Shown here: positions 21,181 to 31,929 of the stretch, in pieces
Numbering within the stretch: the stretch's first letter is position 1
Layout of the letters: each line of letters starts with the position of its first letter
Assembly: GCA_025201805.1 (NCBI GenBank)
Contig: MU619358.1
Location: forward strand, 48,451 to 89,758
Direction of reading: 5' to 3'
From: Parasitella parasitica
Lineage: Eukaryota > Mucoromycota > Mucoromycetes > Mucorales > Mucoraceae
Length of the DNA: 41,308 nucleotides
The notes under the pieces: generated by a model
Told to the model about the DNA's origin: nothing
The model's database searches: none
The model's input: only the letters and a program-made list of their open reading frames with translations
Made by a program: the position numbers and the translations under genes

Positions 21181-21999
21181 TCGTCCCTAGACTTACAGGG
21201 CCAAAATGGAGCCATTCAAAAGAGTAAAAAAGTCATACTGTTTTTCGCCATTATCTCGCTCAAAAATTGTCATTTTTTAGCCAAACAAAAACCATTCCGT
21301 AGCTATTTTGTAGCTCTATGTTTGTATTGCTATATCATGGATCTTCAAATACTTTCTTTTGCTTTGAAAGTGATAAAAATAAATCAAGCCTCTGCTAAAA
21401 ACATACGAAAAAATATTTTTTTCGACATTTCTATCTAAAAACTTACACATCTAGTAGAGAATTAAGTTTCAAAAAGATTTTAATAATAACTTAAGCCAAA
21501 GTGTCTTAGTGGTTTGTTGAGAAACAGGCAGACCAAATTTACCGTAAAAAGACAAAATTGGTTGAAGCTTGTCGAATTCGAGCTTGAATACGCCATGTTT
21601 GATACCAGTAGGTGTGCCAAATCGTGCTTTATTACATTACTTAGAAACTTGAACATGATTTAATTGAAAAATCTTATACTTGTTATAAGAACATATGCTG
21701 TAAAATCTGCAAAATCTGAAAAATCTGGTTTTGGCAATATCTCTACAGCAAAAATAGATATCGAGAATTGGAAGACGTAGTGAGGTACAGTTATCGTATT
21801 ATTATTAGCCTGTATTCTTAGTTTGAACCCCAAATCCGTACCTAAAAATGACCCTGAAGAGCGACCCAAACTTGAAAACTGAAAATCGAATATGAGTTTG
21901 GGGTCCAAACATAGCAAAACCTTAAAAATGGCCAGAGGTGCATAAAACTCGGATATGTTGTAGAATAGTGCAGAAGAAAAAGATTTTAGCTAAAGGTTA

Positions 22000-22240
22000 T
22001 CTCTCTATTTCTTGATAGTTTCTAAAGTTATTAGAGATTGCAAATTAAGCCTTTAAGCGGGGAAAGAAGTAGAGATTTGGTGGTAATTAGTTCATCCAAA
22101 AAACGAAGATATAATGTAAAAATGGTTTTTGAGACCATTATATATAACATCTCAGCTATCGATTCATACCGAGGTATACCCATGTTACCTATTTGAATCA
22201 TGCTTTGCTCCTCTGTTGAAGACAGTGACTATACAGAGAC
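22000..22240 (+). repeat. Dispersed repeat, copy B
   Basis: Diverged direct copy of 20512-20760 in the same orientation (identity roughly three quarters by eye). It shares TAGTTTCTAAAGTTATTAGA and the ATCTCAGCTATCG block. No coding potential. Confidence 0.55.
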
Positions 22241-22678
22241 TGTAAATCCAATCGCAGCAGTACATACCTTTCTGTTGCATCGATTCTATTGTAATTAGCT
22301 GTTATTAGACTGGTAACATGATAACTCGATGAGACAAATATTAGGCCTTTATTTGGGTGAAGAGAAAAAGTGTCAGACACGATAAAAAAGCTCTTGGTAA
22401 TTCGCTACCGATAATACCCGCATACAAGCAGTGTTCATATACAGCGATATTATCTCACTCGGGTTGCCACAGAAGACCTGAAGCTACTCTTGGAAAGCAT
22501 TGTTCGCCAGAGATTCCCTTGCCTTGAAGGAAAATAAAATAAAATAAATTGGCTAGGGTAGCTAATAAGTCGATCGGAGTACAAATGTATAAGTTTTTGC
22601 TGTGATGACGTGTCTTCAACCGGCTTTTCAAGTTTTTGTGTGGTCATTTTAAGTTTTGTCCTGTTTCAAAATCTACAA

Positions 22679-25600
22679 TGTTGGAAGAAAAAAAGCGCCT
22701 TCGACCTTCATCGTCAGGCGAAAATTTAGGATGTTTATTAATATGTAATAGAAGAATTAATAAAGCAAATGCTATATTGCATTCGATCTTTTGATCATTT
22801 TTGCAAGCATTGGGAAACAAAAAGGTTGGGATCAGGAACTATGTCCGAAAAGAAAAAAAAGGAAGCAAAAGATATCTCAGACCAACAATGACATCTAGGA
22901 TGGTCAGGGTGGTGGAGGGGATGCATATGGCTATTAAGGAAGGTCAATGACAACATGGATGCCCTCGCATCGTGCATAAAAAAAAGATTGTAGCAGAGGA
23001 GGGACAAACAGAGGAAGCAAATCACAACCGGTTCACCATAGATAAGGAAAGTATTAGGACGCTTGTAAGGCCGGGGAAGCCCACAATTGTCCAGGCGGAG
23101 GATCCGTTGTGTAATCCCCATCGGGATTACAGAGTTGGTCGAAATGCCAAAGAAGAGTACAGAGATCAGTCCACCAGGGTGGACAGTTGGAGGAGGAGGG
23201 AGAGGTCGGCAACAGATTCAGTGCATGGTCGATAATCGTGCCATGAAAGGAATCTGGTAGTGGTGGCAGTGTGACGAGAGCAAATGAGGTGGCAGGGTGG
23301 GACACTCATGGAGATGGCGGCGAGAGGTGTGATCAGTGTTGTAGATGCAAGGTCGAGGTTTACCAGGTAGCCAGCCCATGCGGTACCGAACAAGTCGGCT
23401 ACGGCAGCGACCTTCATCGTCAGATGGTAATGAGCCTGCTGGCAGAAATGGTAAGCCCTAGATAAATTAAGTTTTATCTTCAAGAATCCTTTTTTACTGA
23501 CAGCATATATACTGTTGAAAGAAAAAAAACGCCTTCAACCTTTATCGTTAGATAATGCTGTGTATGCTGGCCAAAATGGTAAGCCTTAGATTAAAAGTAA
23601 TATACCGATACTTAAAGTAAACCAACATAAATAGAATTGGAAAACTACATTGCTTCTACCAAAAAACCGCGTTTTAGCAACTTTGTTGTTGAAAACAAAC
23701 TTTTTTGATCAAGATCAGTTATTTACACTTTGGAAACAAAGATTTGCTTTGGTATTTAGATCATCTGGAAAAGAGATGATGAAAGACACGTAAGTCGCCA
23801 AGATACTTCTTGACATCATGTCAATCTAATCTGGTTTTTTTCATAAAGACTGAAGACAAGTAAGACAGATAAAGAACTACTATTCGCGAAACGGTCGCTG
23901 CCAAGGTAAGTTCAGAGTTTTGAAACAATTTATACAGGTAATAATGGCGTTCAAATTAGAAAAAAGTACATGACAGATTCACTATCGCTGGTCTAAATAC
24001 TCTGGGAAGCATGAGCCAGATTGTTGAAAGAAGCCAAGCCGACTACATCAAATCACTAGAGAAGCAAATCAGTACTCAGGAAATCGATGTTAACAATACT
24101 CAAGAAGTCGCTGATACCACTACTCAGGAACTTGATGATAAACGCAATGATAGTATTACGCAAGAAGTTAGTGATGAATCTGATGCTACCACTTATTTCC
24201 ATTAAGCTCATCGTCTAGCATACATCAAGGTATTAGGAAAATATGTCATGAAACACGTTTCCTGAATTTTAACCATCTTTTTGCTTCTTAGTTGAACGGG
24301 AATACACTGAAAAATGAAGAACTAGCTTCGTTAAATCAACTTATGGTCAACGCACCGGTAAACATCATCACATCTTTAGTCACTCTGGGTGTCAAATATC
24401 TGAAGCAAGAGACTATCAATACAGAAGAATCCTTAATAACAATGTAAGATAGTGCTCACAATTTTACTGTAGATAGAAACTTATTCTCCATCCACCGTAG
24501 GTTATCTATTTCGGGTATTATTAATCTCTTGGACATCAAAATGATGGATATATACAGAAAATCGCTTACAGAAACACAATGGCAGCATGTTCTAGATGAA
24601 GAAAAAAGCATGATTATTAACAACTATTCTGGCTTAAACGATAAATCGAACAATATCTTGGATCGCCTGTTAGCCTTGAGAAATACAGATGAGATTTTGG
24701 AATATATTGACGAGCAAAAACATGTTCTTTCTAAAAGCAAGCAAAGCAGCCAACAGCCATAAATTATGCTTTTAATAGCTGAACAAATGTAAGTCGAGAA
24801 AGTGGAAAAGTACAATACATGTATATCTAAAAATGCAGTATCCACCTTTGATAGTGTTAGGAATTTCGCACGCTGGTCATCATCCAAAGATGAATCTGAA
24901 CTACCTGTCTACCGAAGATTCGCTGCACTATTTGACATATTACTTGATTCCACAAATATTGAGATGATTGAGTAAGTAGATAAAAGCAAATGAGGTCAAA
25001 CAAACAGATAATTGATGAATATATGGTTATATTTGTAGTGGCGAGAATACTAGTGAGGCAACAAAGGTGTCTATTGATATGAGCAAATCAATATTTGGGT
25101 TGGGTGAACAATCAAGTTCGTATGGTCGCAGAATTGATCTTATTCTTGGTGTAAGTCATTGGAAGAAACGAGTAGAAATTTCATCAAACGAATGGAAAAG
25201 AAACGCCGCTAGCCAAGAAGTTGTACAGAAACAACAATGCAAAAATCTAAGAACCAATGCATGTATTATCCAGCAGATAATGACAAGATATAAAATTAAT
25301 ACATCTGTTATGGCTATGGATTTTGTTGGCAGCTGTGGCTGCCTTTACATGATGAAAAAAACTCAAGAACAAGTCTTTATTGCTAAGCCCGTGGCAAGGT
25401 TGGCGACCCCGTATCATGTTGATCATCTTAGTACCTTAAAACCAACATTGAACGCTCTATTTCAGATGAAGGTAAGTCAACAATGTCTATTAGTAATTGG
25501 TGTATTTCTCTTATTTTTCTATTGCAATTTAGTCTTTTCTCATTGACCAAACAAGAAATATTAATGAAGCAATGTTTGAACTGGATGTTAGCAATACGCT

Positions 25601-25706
25601 CCCCTCTCTAAGCCTTCCAAGTCTGTCCATTGCCTCTCCCTCAACAATCCCCGCCTCCTATATATTTTGGGAGACCAAGTGCAAGAATGAGCCTGCTCAA
25701 AAATAA
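22679..25706 (+). pseudogene. Nine-exon gene, possible PD-(D/E)XK nuclease-like protein, interrupted
   Basis: Exons by hand: 22679-22717 plus 23424-23450 (one exon, split by an insertion), 23504-23578, 23678-23789, 23849-23905, 23977-24229, 24292-24443, 24501-24971, 25039-25471 and 25533-25706. All joins keep the frame. The N-terminus (MLEEKKRLRPSSS) is basic and exon 2 repeats it (LKEKKRLQPLS). The middle is helical (LFTLWKQRFALVF, GLNTLGS). The C-terminal half has YGRRIDLIL, then EISSNEWKR and QCKNLRTNACI, where D and ExK are spaced as in PD-(D/E)XK nucleases. Three in-frame TAA codons (24203, 24760, 24790) and the insertion make it a likely pseudogene. The nuclease reading is an inference from a short motif; the family may be a lineage-specific mobile-element or effector protein. 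Confidence 0.55.
22718..23407 (-). mobile_element. 690-bp insertion flanked by a 16-bp target-site duplication
   Basis: The 16 bases CGACCTTCATCGTCAG occur at 22702-22717 and again at 23408-23423. Removing one copy plus the intervening 690 bp restores an uninterrupted exon ending at a GTAAG donor. The insert is less AT-rich than its surroundings. On the minus strand it has open frames of 84 and 105 codons without recognised domains, and an AATAAA about 20 bp from its end, as expected of a 5'-truncated LINE or other retroposed transcript, although no poly(A) tail is visible. Orientation is inferred from that signal. Confidence 0.65.
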
Positions 25707-26099
25707 TGCTACTTTTCAATTCTCTGCATCTTCCGTGATTATGTAAATAAAATATCTATAGCTTCTTGTTCAATTCTGTCCAAATAATATCTGTTTTTTC
25801 CGAATCATTAGAGCCTAGTTCATGCATAAATCAACTGGTGTACACTTCATTGTTGCAACGAAGTAAGAGTTTTTGTCTGAAAAAGATCGTGGTTATTCTC
25901 CTCTTGATCCGTGGCTTCACTTTCATCTTTGTCATCTTCTTTGGAAAAACCTTAAGCTCGATGCAGCTGTATTTTTGAGAAGAGAGTAAACGATTATGGA
26001 TCTCATGCTTAATAAAGTTTGCGCTTATACGGAACCGGAGGCACTGTAGTACTTGAATAAAAAACGTAGAAGTGCATTCAATTTCTTTGATTTTCGCTT
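25707..26099. other. Spacer between the nuclease-like gene and the transposase
   Basis: It contains an AATAAA at about 25747 that fits the 3' end of the gene to its left. Near 26050 the minus strand reads TACAGTGCCTCCGG, which resembles a Tc1/IS630-type terminus pointing left. Nothing else was recognised. Confidence 0.4.
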
Positions 26100-27488
26100 T
26101 TACTTAAAGTTTATTTTCAAAGCGTAACACTGTATTTTCTTATTAATTGAAATGAACAATGTTTTTAATGGTTCACCACGTAAGCAAATCTCAAAACAAT
26201 TAGTAGAGTGCTGAACAAATGCTTGGAGGTGCTTAGGAGGAACACCATTACAAGCTTCAGCAATCCGAGTAGCCAAGTCTTCAGTAGCTTCGAATGAACT
26301 TCGGTTGACCTTATTTTTGACAATTGACCAAAACTGCTCTATTGGATTAAGCTCAGGAGAGTAAGGAGGAAGGTACCCTCTTGCAACTATCATTTTATCA
26401 ATTTGGCCCGCTGTATGAATGGGTGCATTATCCATTACAATATAATAGCCTTTGAGTTCAGGAAAACAATCCATCTCATCCATGGTTTTTTCAAGAAACT
26501 TCAGATAGTGACCAGTGACAATACCTTTTGAAGTTGACTTTTTCTTTTGAGCTGGTGCTTTCCTTTCACGATTACTAAAGTCAATTTAGATTCGTTTTGA
26601 GGTTTCTTCTTGGGGATTTCGAAGTTCGATAGAAACAACAAACTTTGCCGTGATAGCACCTAATACAGTATGAGAAACAGCTCTGCCGGTAGGAGTATCT
26701 GTGACAGCTGGCTTTCCTTTCAATGACCATCCACTAGGTGGCCTCCTGTTGATATTAAACCCGGACTCATCGACAAAAACACAATTTTCCAAATAGTTCA
26801 TATCCGTTGCACTCCACTTAGTAACCCAATCCTTGCGATCTTGAATTTTGGTTGGATTATTTCTAGCAGCTGGTTGAGTTGTCAGCTTTTTGAAGGAAAG
26901 ATTGCACTCAGTTTTCAAAAAGTTATGGACAGTGCTCTTCTTCACACTAAGATCCGAGAATTTTTGTGTGAGAAAGTTCATTGCATCAGCTATTCGTGCT
27001 TGTGGCCGGTCGTCGTAAAAATCTAGAAGGTGAAGTTTGTGCCTATCATCTAATTGTGGTTTTGGTCTATTAACCAAATTGGTTTGCTTCTCAAAAATAT
27101 TCCAGTCCTTGTCCTCCTTGAGTTTTTTGGCCCATTTTTGTGCTGTTCGATCGTTTATACCGCCTGCGAAGCGCCCGGATTTTAGCTGCATTGAATAGCT
27201 TGATTCTGTTATAATACACAAATAGAAGCTTTTGCTCATTAGAGTAATTATGATAACTCTTTGTTTGTTTTTTAACTATGGCTATAACATCCTCCATATC
27301 AATATCAAATTTTTTAGGTCCTCTTGAAACGATAACTGTTCATCTTCTTGCTTTTCGCAGTACTCTCTTATACGAGTTAAAGTTTTTAAATGGAAAGGGG
27401 TAACTTCCTCAAAGCAATCCATAGCATCATTTCCTTGCTCATCAACCATTCCGCCTTGGCCGTCTTCATAATAAAAACGAGTAGTCAT
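26100..27488 (-). pseudogene. IS630/Tc1-mariner-type transposase, inactive
   Basis: Minus-strand reading frames together cover a DDE transposase. The N-terminal part starts at 27488; a helical DNA-binding region follows (GGINDRTAQKWAKKLKEDKDW). The catalytic core shows VFVDESGFNI (first Asp), IVMDNAPIHT (second Asp) and LPPYSPELNPIEQFW (Glu), the D-D-E arrangement of the IS630/Tc1 group, then an FVQHS tail. The gene is broken: the frame changes near 27300 and again near 27190, and a TAA (26586-26588) interrupts the core between KRI and IDFSNRERK. It therefore cannot make a full transposase. A dispersed repeat (27530-27895) sits immediately upstream of the start and has relatives at 20.5-22.2 kb. 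Confidence 0.85.
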
Positions 27489-27529
27489 CTTATCTCTTAT
27501 ATATAAAAAAAAAACGAACTTTGAGAATT

Positions 27530-27895
27530 AAAACCGGCTTTTGAGTGTATGTTTCCATTGAGCCGAAACAGATTTGGAAGGTTTCATTTGCTAAATATCT
27601 CAAGGAAGTAATATATGTATCGAATACATCTAAGAGTTTCCTGACAAAAGAAGAGTCCTGAATCCAACCATAAAAATTACAAGGCTTTACAAATACACCT
27701 TTAAATTGCCAATACTCAAAAAGCACTTTTCTGATAGTTTTTCGTTGAGTAAATGCGAATATATTTGAGCACATCCAATCCTTTAAACTCAACCAAACCG
27801 TTTATAGCGTTAGTATCTTAACATCAATATCCTGTTTAAAGCCATAGATCTGTAATTTTCGCCGAAAATCAAAATCTTGTCTCGACCATATTGAG
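27530..27895 (+). repeat. Dispersed repeat, copy C, upstream of the transposase
   Basis: It aligns with about 20800-21180 (copy A) with many small differences: TATCTCAAGGAAGTAATA, AAAATTACAAGGCT, TATTTGAGCACATCCAA and TTGTCTCGACCA match counterparts there in the same order. Its place just upstream of the transposase start suggests it is the element's untranslated or terminal region. Confidence 0.55.
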
Positions 27896-28870
27896 CAGGC
27901 AATGACTTTTGCCTATGTATACAAGGGATTTGGGACAGCTAATGTTGTAATATATAGAATGGAGATAATAATACCAGAATGATCTATAGGTATGTATCTG
28001 GTGTATGGTTGTAGCCATGTTGTTCTGTGGGCATAGAATAATATAGGAAAAGGATCAATTGATATGTTTCATACAGCTACAAAAATACCTGATTTTAAGT
28101 TTCTCTACACTTAAATGCGGTGCAATTTGAAGTCGTTGTAGCCATTTCCTTTATAAAACTGATGCCATCATTAGCATATTCTTCATATACTATTTCACAG
28201 TCGATTATAGCTCTGTCTACATACGTTATCGGATAATTGATCTAGCCGCTGGTAATTTGCCTACTCTTATTGATAAAATATTATACAGGAACAAAACTAT
28301 TGTTGTACGAAATCAAGGAAAATGACGGAGCACATGTAAATACCACCTATCATGCTTCCTTTCTTCATTGCTACAGTGCATCAAGTGGCATCTTATATGT
28401 TAAGCAAAGCCATTGACAGAAGCACGATTTTTCTGTAGTTTGGCAAGTCGCAATCACTGACCACCAGCTACACCAACAAACTTCAGCCCATTGCAGAGAC
28501 AAGCTTTTAGTCGACTTTGTAGCTATTTAATTATTCATTTTTATTGTTTATATACTAGAGGGGAAGATTACGAGACGGCAGTTGCAACGATAGAGGAACT
28601 GATTATCTTGTACCCTATCCGCTCTATGCATACCTTACTAAATAAGATAGACCATCAGGTTATGCTTTTTGATTAAACGAGTTGCTATACCGGCTGATTT
28701 GTCACTGATTGTTTAAATTATGGCCCTTTTTCTTTCTTTTCATGCTTGGTTACGGTCAGGTATCTTTCGTATTTGTAAGTTACATAAGCTGCATAAATCT
28801 ATGCTCGTATTAAAAAAAAAAAAAAAAAAAAAGGAGTGTATCAGTATAAAGGCAATTAACGTCCAAGATG
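27896..28870. other. Intergenic region, no gene seen
   Basis: AT-rich sequence between transposon debris and the small membrane-protein gene. A run of about 22 A occurs near 28811-28832. No supported gene, RNA or repeat pair. Confidence 0.45.
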
Positions 28871-29573
28871 CTAGGCTACCTGCTGCAAATAAATACTCGA
28901 GGCTGTAGCTCCTATAAATACAATGATAATGGTGATCATATTATTGAGATTTGCAGGCATATCTAGATTGTCAGGCATGCTAATCTTGGACCATTCAGAT
29001 GACGAAGCCCATATGCATTCAATCAATGTCAAAGGCGTACTTAAGATATCAAAGAATAATAGATATTTGTGATACTTGACAAGCTTGGGAGATTTCTATA
29101 TACATATTTATCAGTCAATAGTAATATTTCATAAATGACACCTTATGTACCTTGTAGCTTCCAATCATACCAATGATGTAAGTACTTGCAGAAATAATAG
29201 AAAACACATTTATTGGTCCATTGATGTAAGGGATTCTGATATGGAAATATCTATCAGGATAATCCTGTACTAAACGTTGCAAATTTAGCAAGTTAAATTG
29301 CACATTAAACCCAAGTTTTCACTAACCAGGTAAGCTTATGTCTGTTATACCAGCTAATTCTGCATTAGTGGCATTCATAGAACTAACATAGTTTGCTGTG
29401 GCAAGTTCGATCAAATATGGAAACGTCTACGACAAGGTGAACATTTTAGTATCTTGAATGATAGAATCGTCCAAAGAGATTACCAAGGAGCAAAAGGAAT
29501 TGAGAAAAACGCCAGCCCTTAAGGAGAGGCAACAGTAACATCTGTTGAAACAGGCTAGAATTTCCTTTGACAT
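28871..29573 (-). CDS. Small multi-pass membrane protein of unknown function
   Basis: Four exons: 29573-29484, 29426-29327, 29269-29151 and 29095-28871; 177 residues, all joins in phase with GT-AG sites. The N-terminus has a Cys cluster (CFNRCYCCLSLRAG) of the type found before the first helix of LAPTM/tetraspan-like proteins. A weakly hydrophobic stretch and a hydrophilic loop (NATNAEL, QDYPDRYFHIRIPYI) follow, then helices VFSIISASTYIIGMIGSY, YLLFFDILSTPLTLIECIW and NMITIIIVFIGATASSIYL. No gene track would show it whole because each exon is short. No close family is recognised; the first helix looks short. A CAG/GTAGCC just before the stop could be a donor, so the C-terminus may extend further. 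Confidence 0.62.
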
Positions 29574-29973
29574 ATTGAGATGAAAATAAATGCTTATGCA
29601 AAGAAGTGGATTTTGTGTTTTTATACCTACCATAGTTTACGCTTGTGTCACTTTGCAAAGACTTTAATTGTGAATAATGTTCTGTATTCAATCAAGAAGC
29701 TCAGTAGTTTGACTCATAAAGTATTTGTGTTTCCCGACTTGATATCACAAAAAAAAAAAAAAATACTAAACTAAACATCAGACACTAAACATTTGCACGA
29801 TGCATTCACTTCTGATGGTAGAGAAAATATTTGGCGTGAGCCCACATCTTGTTTTGTGCAAGGCACGATCAATATGTAATCAAAATCACAGCGAAATCAA
29901 GCAAGCAGAATTCCATCTTGAATTTATTCANNNNNNNNNNAAAAAAAAAAAAAAAAAAAAAAAAAAAGAAAAG
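29574..29973. other. Spacer with assembly gap
   Basis: About 400 bp between the small membrane-protein gene (its upstream side) and the Ugo1 3' end. It contains poly(A) tracts and ten N at 29931-29940 directly followed by an A tract. Confidence 0.6.
29931..29940. other. Ten-base N gap
   Basis: Ten undefined bases precede a run of 27 A (29941-29967). A homopolymer that defeated assembly or base calling is the likely cause. It lies just downstream of the Ugo1 stop codon and does not touch coding sequence. Confidence 0.95.
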
Positions 29974-31673
29974 TTAAAAATCTTCATAATCATCTATCAA
30001 AATCAACGGATCATGTTAAATCGTACCATTGTTGTTACAAAAAAAAAGTTCCTTACCTTCTATACCATTAATTGCATGCAAGAAGAACAAGACAATATTC
30101 GATGTACATTGCATATTAAAACCATGGTACAAACCTCGCAGGCTCCAATCTGTCAAAATGCTCTTCTTTTGGAACTTTTTACTACCCATCTTCTTTCTAA
30201 GGTGAGGATGTCCTCCTTCCTCCTTGATGATGCAATAAGCAGCGTTCGCCATGCCTGTGTATGGTACAGTTCGCATAGCTACTACAGGCTCAAACCTCTT
30301 ATTTCCAGGAGTTCTAGTTCTAATTTGACATTGCAGACGTTTGCGAATGGTGTCCAGTGGCAGCGTTATTAACACCTCTAATGTGTTCAAACTTAACTCT
30401 GCAAGACTATACAGGAATGGTGAATCATTGGCAGAGATGCGAAGTCCACGGTCGATGATTAAAGGTGTGATATTTTGCAATAATGGAGTTATGGTATGGA
30501 AGACGATGGTCGGTAAGAAATTGTGCGACAAGTAAAGGCCCTTGATGCCTCCTTCTTCCTGAATGATTGTTCGAAGTGCGTGGAAAGGACCCTTGTACTT
30601 TCTCTGTAAAGGTGAAGCAGATTGAACCTGCAGTCTAATGCAAATCAGCTGTTAACTGCTAATCCTTAATTTTCGTTGCTTTTCGATAAATGTTTACCTT
30701 GTTCTAATTAACTCTAAAGGACTAAGCACAAACCCAACAATGAGATTACTAGCCACCAACGTAGCCAAATTGGGGCCGACATGATCCAAATGAACAAGAG
30801 GAATGGTATCGTCGTACAAGTCAAACATGTCGTTTAAGGTGCCCTCTAACGTGGGTTGCAGAAACAAATGTGAAATTTCGTAAATCCAGTTTGTGTATTG
30901 TCCCTTGAATAATGAGCGCCATCCTTCATGAGGTTGTTTCATCAGCTTTCCAATGCCTTGCCAAACACCGCCATCAAAAGGCTTCATCTGATGTGGCGGC
31001 CTGGTCAAATCATCGTATACACTTTCACGAATTACATATCCACTGGCATCCACAGTAACTTTCTTTTTAAAAGACGGATCATCTACATCAATTGTTCCTG
31101 AAATTAAAGGATCGTTCCCTGCTGAATAACGTCTTCTACGTCTCGAGCCATCCTCATCATAAAAATCCCCTTCTTCTGAATCCTCTGAATCGTACTGTAT
31201 GGAGAAATCATATATGAGTCAATTTGATTCATATTTCATGTAAAATAAAATAAAATAAAATAAAATTAAAAAAAAGGGCAAACTACCGTCTTTTCGTTTT
31301 CCAGATCATCTTCGTCTACATCTTCGTCGTCGACAGTTGTCATGGTCCGTGTAATTGAAGTAACCTCTGCGTCTTCTCGAGGCATATATTGAACTTGCAG
31401 CAAAGTTTTCGATACTTCAAATGGACTACTGACAGCAGTTGTTAGATATTTCAAGACAGCGAAATTGATCAGCTCTCTTGCAGCAGCTTTGGAGTCGATC
31501 AAATCGTCAACCTCGCTATTGTTATAATATGAAGAGGCTACAGTTTGAGCATCGGGGACGATAGTGTAGTTTCCATTACCAAGGCCTGGGGTATAGTAAG
31601 GTCTCAACCCATTTCCGCCTTTACCTACTGACGAGGGAAATGTTGCAAAAGGATGGCTTTGGTCCGCAGGCAT
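29974..31673 (-). CDS. UGO1: Ugo1-like mitochondrial outer-membrane fusion carrier
   Basis: Four exons: 31673-31287, 31194-30698, 30634-30057 and 29993-29974; 493 residues. The last exon is only 20 nt and adds an acidic end (EDDYEDF). Ugo1 is a modified carrier of the outer membrane that links Fzo1 and Mgm1 in mitochondrial fusion in yeast. The three carrier-type signatures are SPFEVSKTLLQVQ (near residue 93), SPLELIRTRLQVQ (exon 2/3 junction) and LPLDTIRKRLQ. Between the first two is a long acidic, disordered insert (DDEDVDEDDLENE ... DSEDSEEGDFYDEDGS followed by RRRRR) that ordinary inner-membrane carriers lack. The C-terminal helix ends at FFLHAINGIE. Intron 1 contains an (AAAAT)n repeat. 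The assignment is by architecture and motifs. Confidence 0.85.
31241..31266. repeat. (TAAAA)n microsatellite in Ugo1 intron 1
   Basis: Five tandem copies of TAAAA inside the 92-nt first intron of the Ugo1 gene. On the transcribed strand this is a T-rich stretch. Confidence 0.85.
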
Positions 31674-31929
31674 TTTTCAAATATATAAAAATCTTAACAA
31701 GGGGTGGTGAAGGAATGGCGTAGCGTTTCGTCCTCTCTCGCATCTGTCTGTGTTTCCTTCTATTTTGAATTGTAAATTTGACATCGACGTCACCTTCCAC
31801 TTTCTATTATGGCTCAAACAGCAGAACCAGAACCAAGAAGGAATCCCTATTGGCAATGTCAAATAAATGTATTACACTGCCTGGTGTTCTCTTCATTTTC
31901 CTAAAGAAGAGACGAATTTGATCTAATAG

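Larger units (their letters stand above)
20367..22678. other. Gene-free repeat-rich region
   Basis: About 2.3 kb without a supported gene. It holds two diverged copies of a dispersed repeat (about 20510-21180 and 22000-22240). The remainder is AT-rich with many short A and T runs and no recognisable domain in any frame. Confidence 0.5.

Noticed and set aside
22450-22647. 65-codon minus-strand frame just upstream of the nuclease-like gene
   Set aside because: Not recognised, no downstream exon found; could be an exon of a decayed element but evidence is too thin to list as a gene.
24203-24792. TAA read as Gln (alternative genetic code)
   Set aside because: Intact genes in the same window end at TAA, TAG and TGA at conserved C-termini, so decay of one gene is the simpler explanation.
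24789-24838. Intron with GTAAGT donor and TGCAG acceptor in the nuclease-like gene
   Set aside because: Splicing it shifts the frame into stop codons, whereas reading through keeps the frame apart from one TAA.
26036-28395. TACAGTGC-type Tc1 ends near 26050 (minus) and 28373 (plus) as transposase element boundaries
   Set aside because: They point away from each other, so they cannot bound the transposase between them; only about eight bases match.
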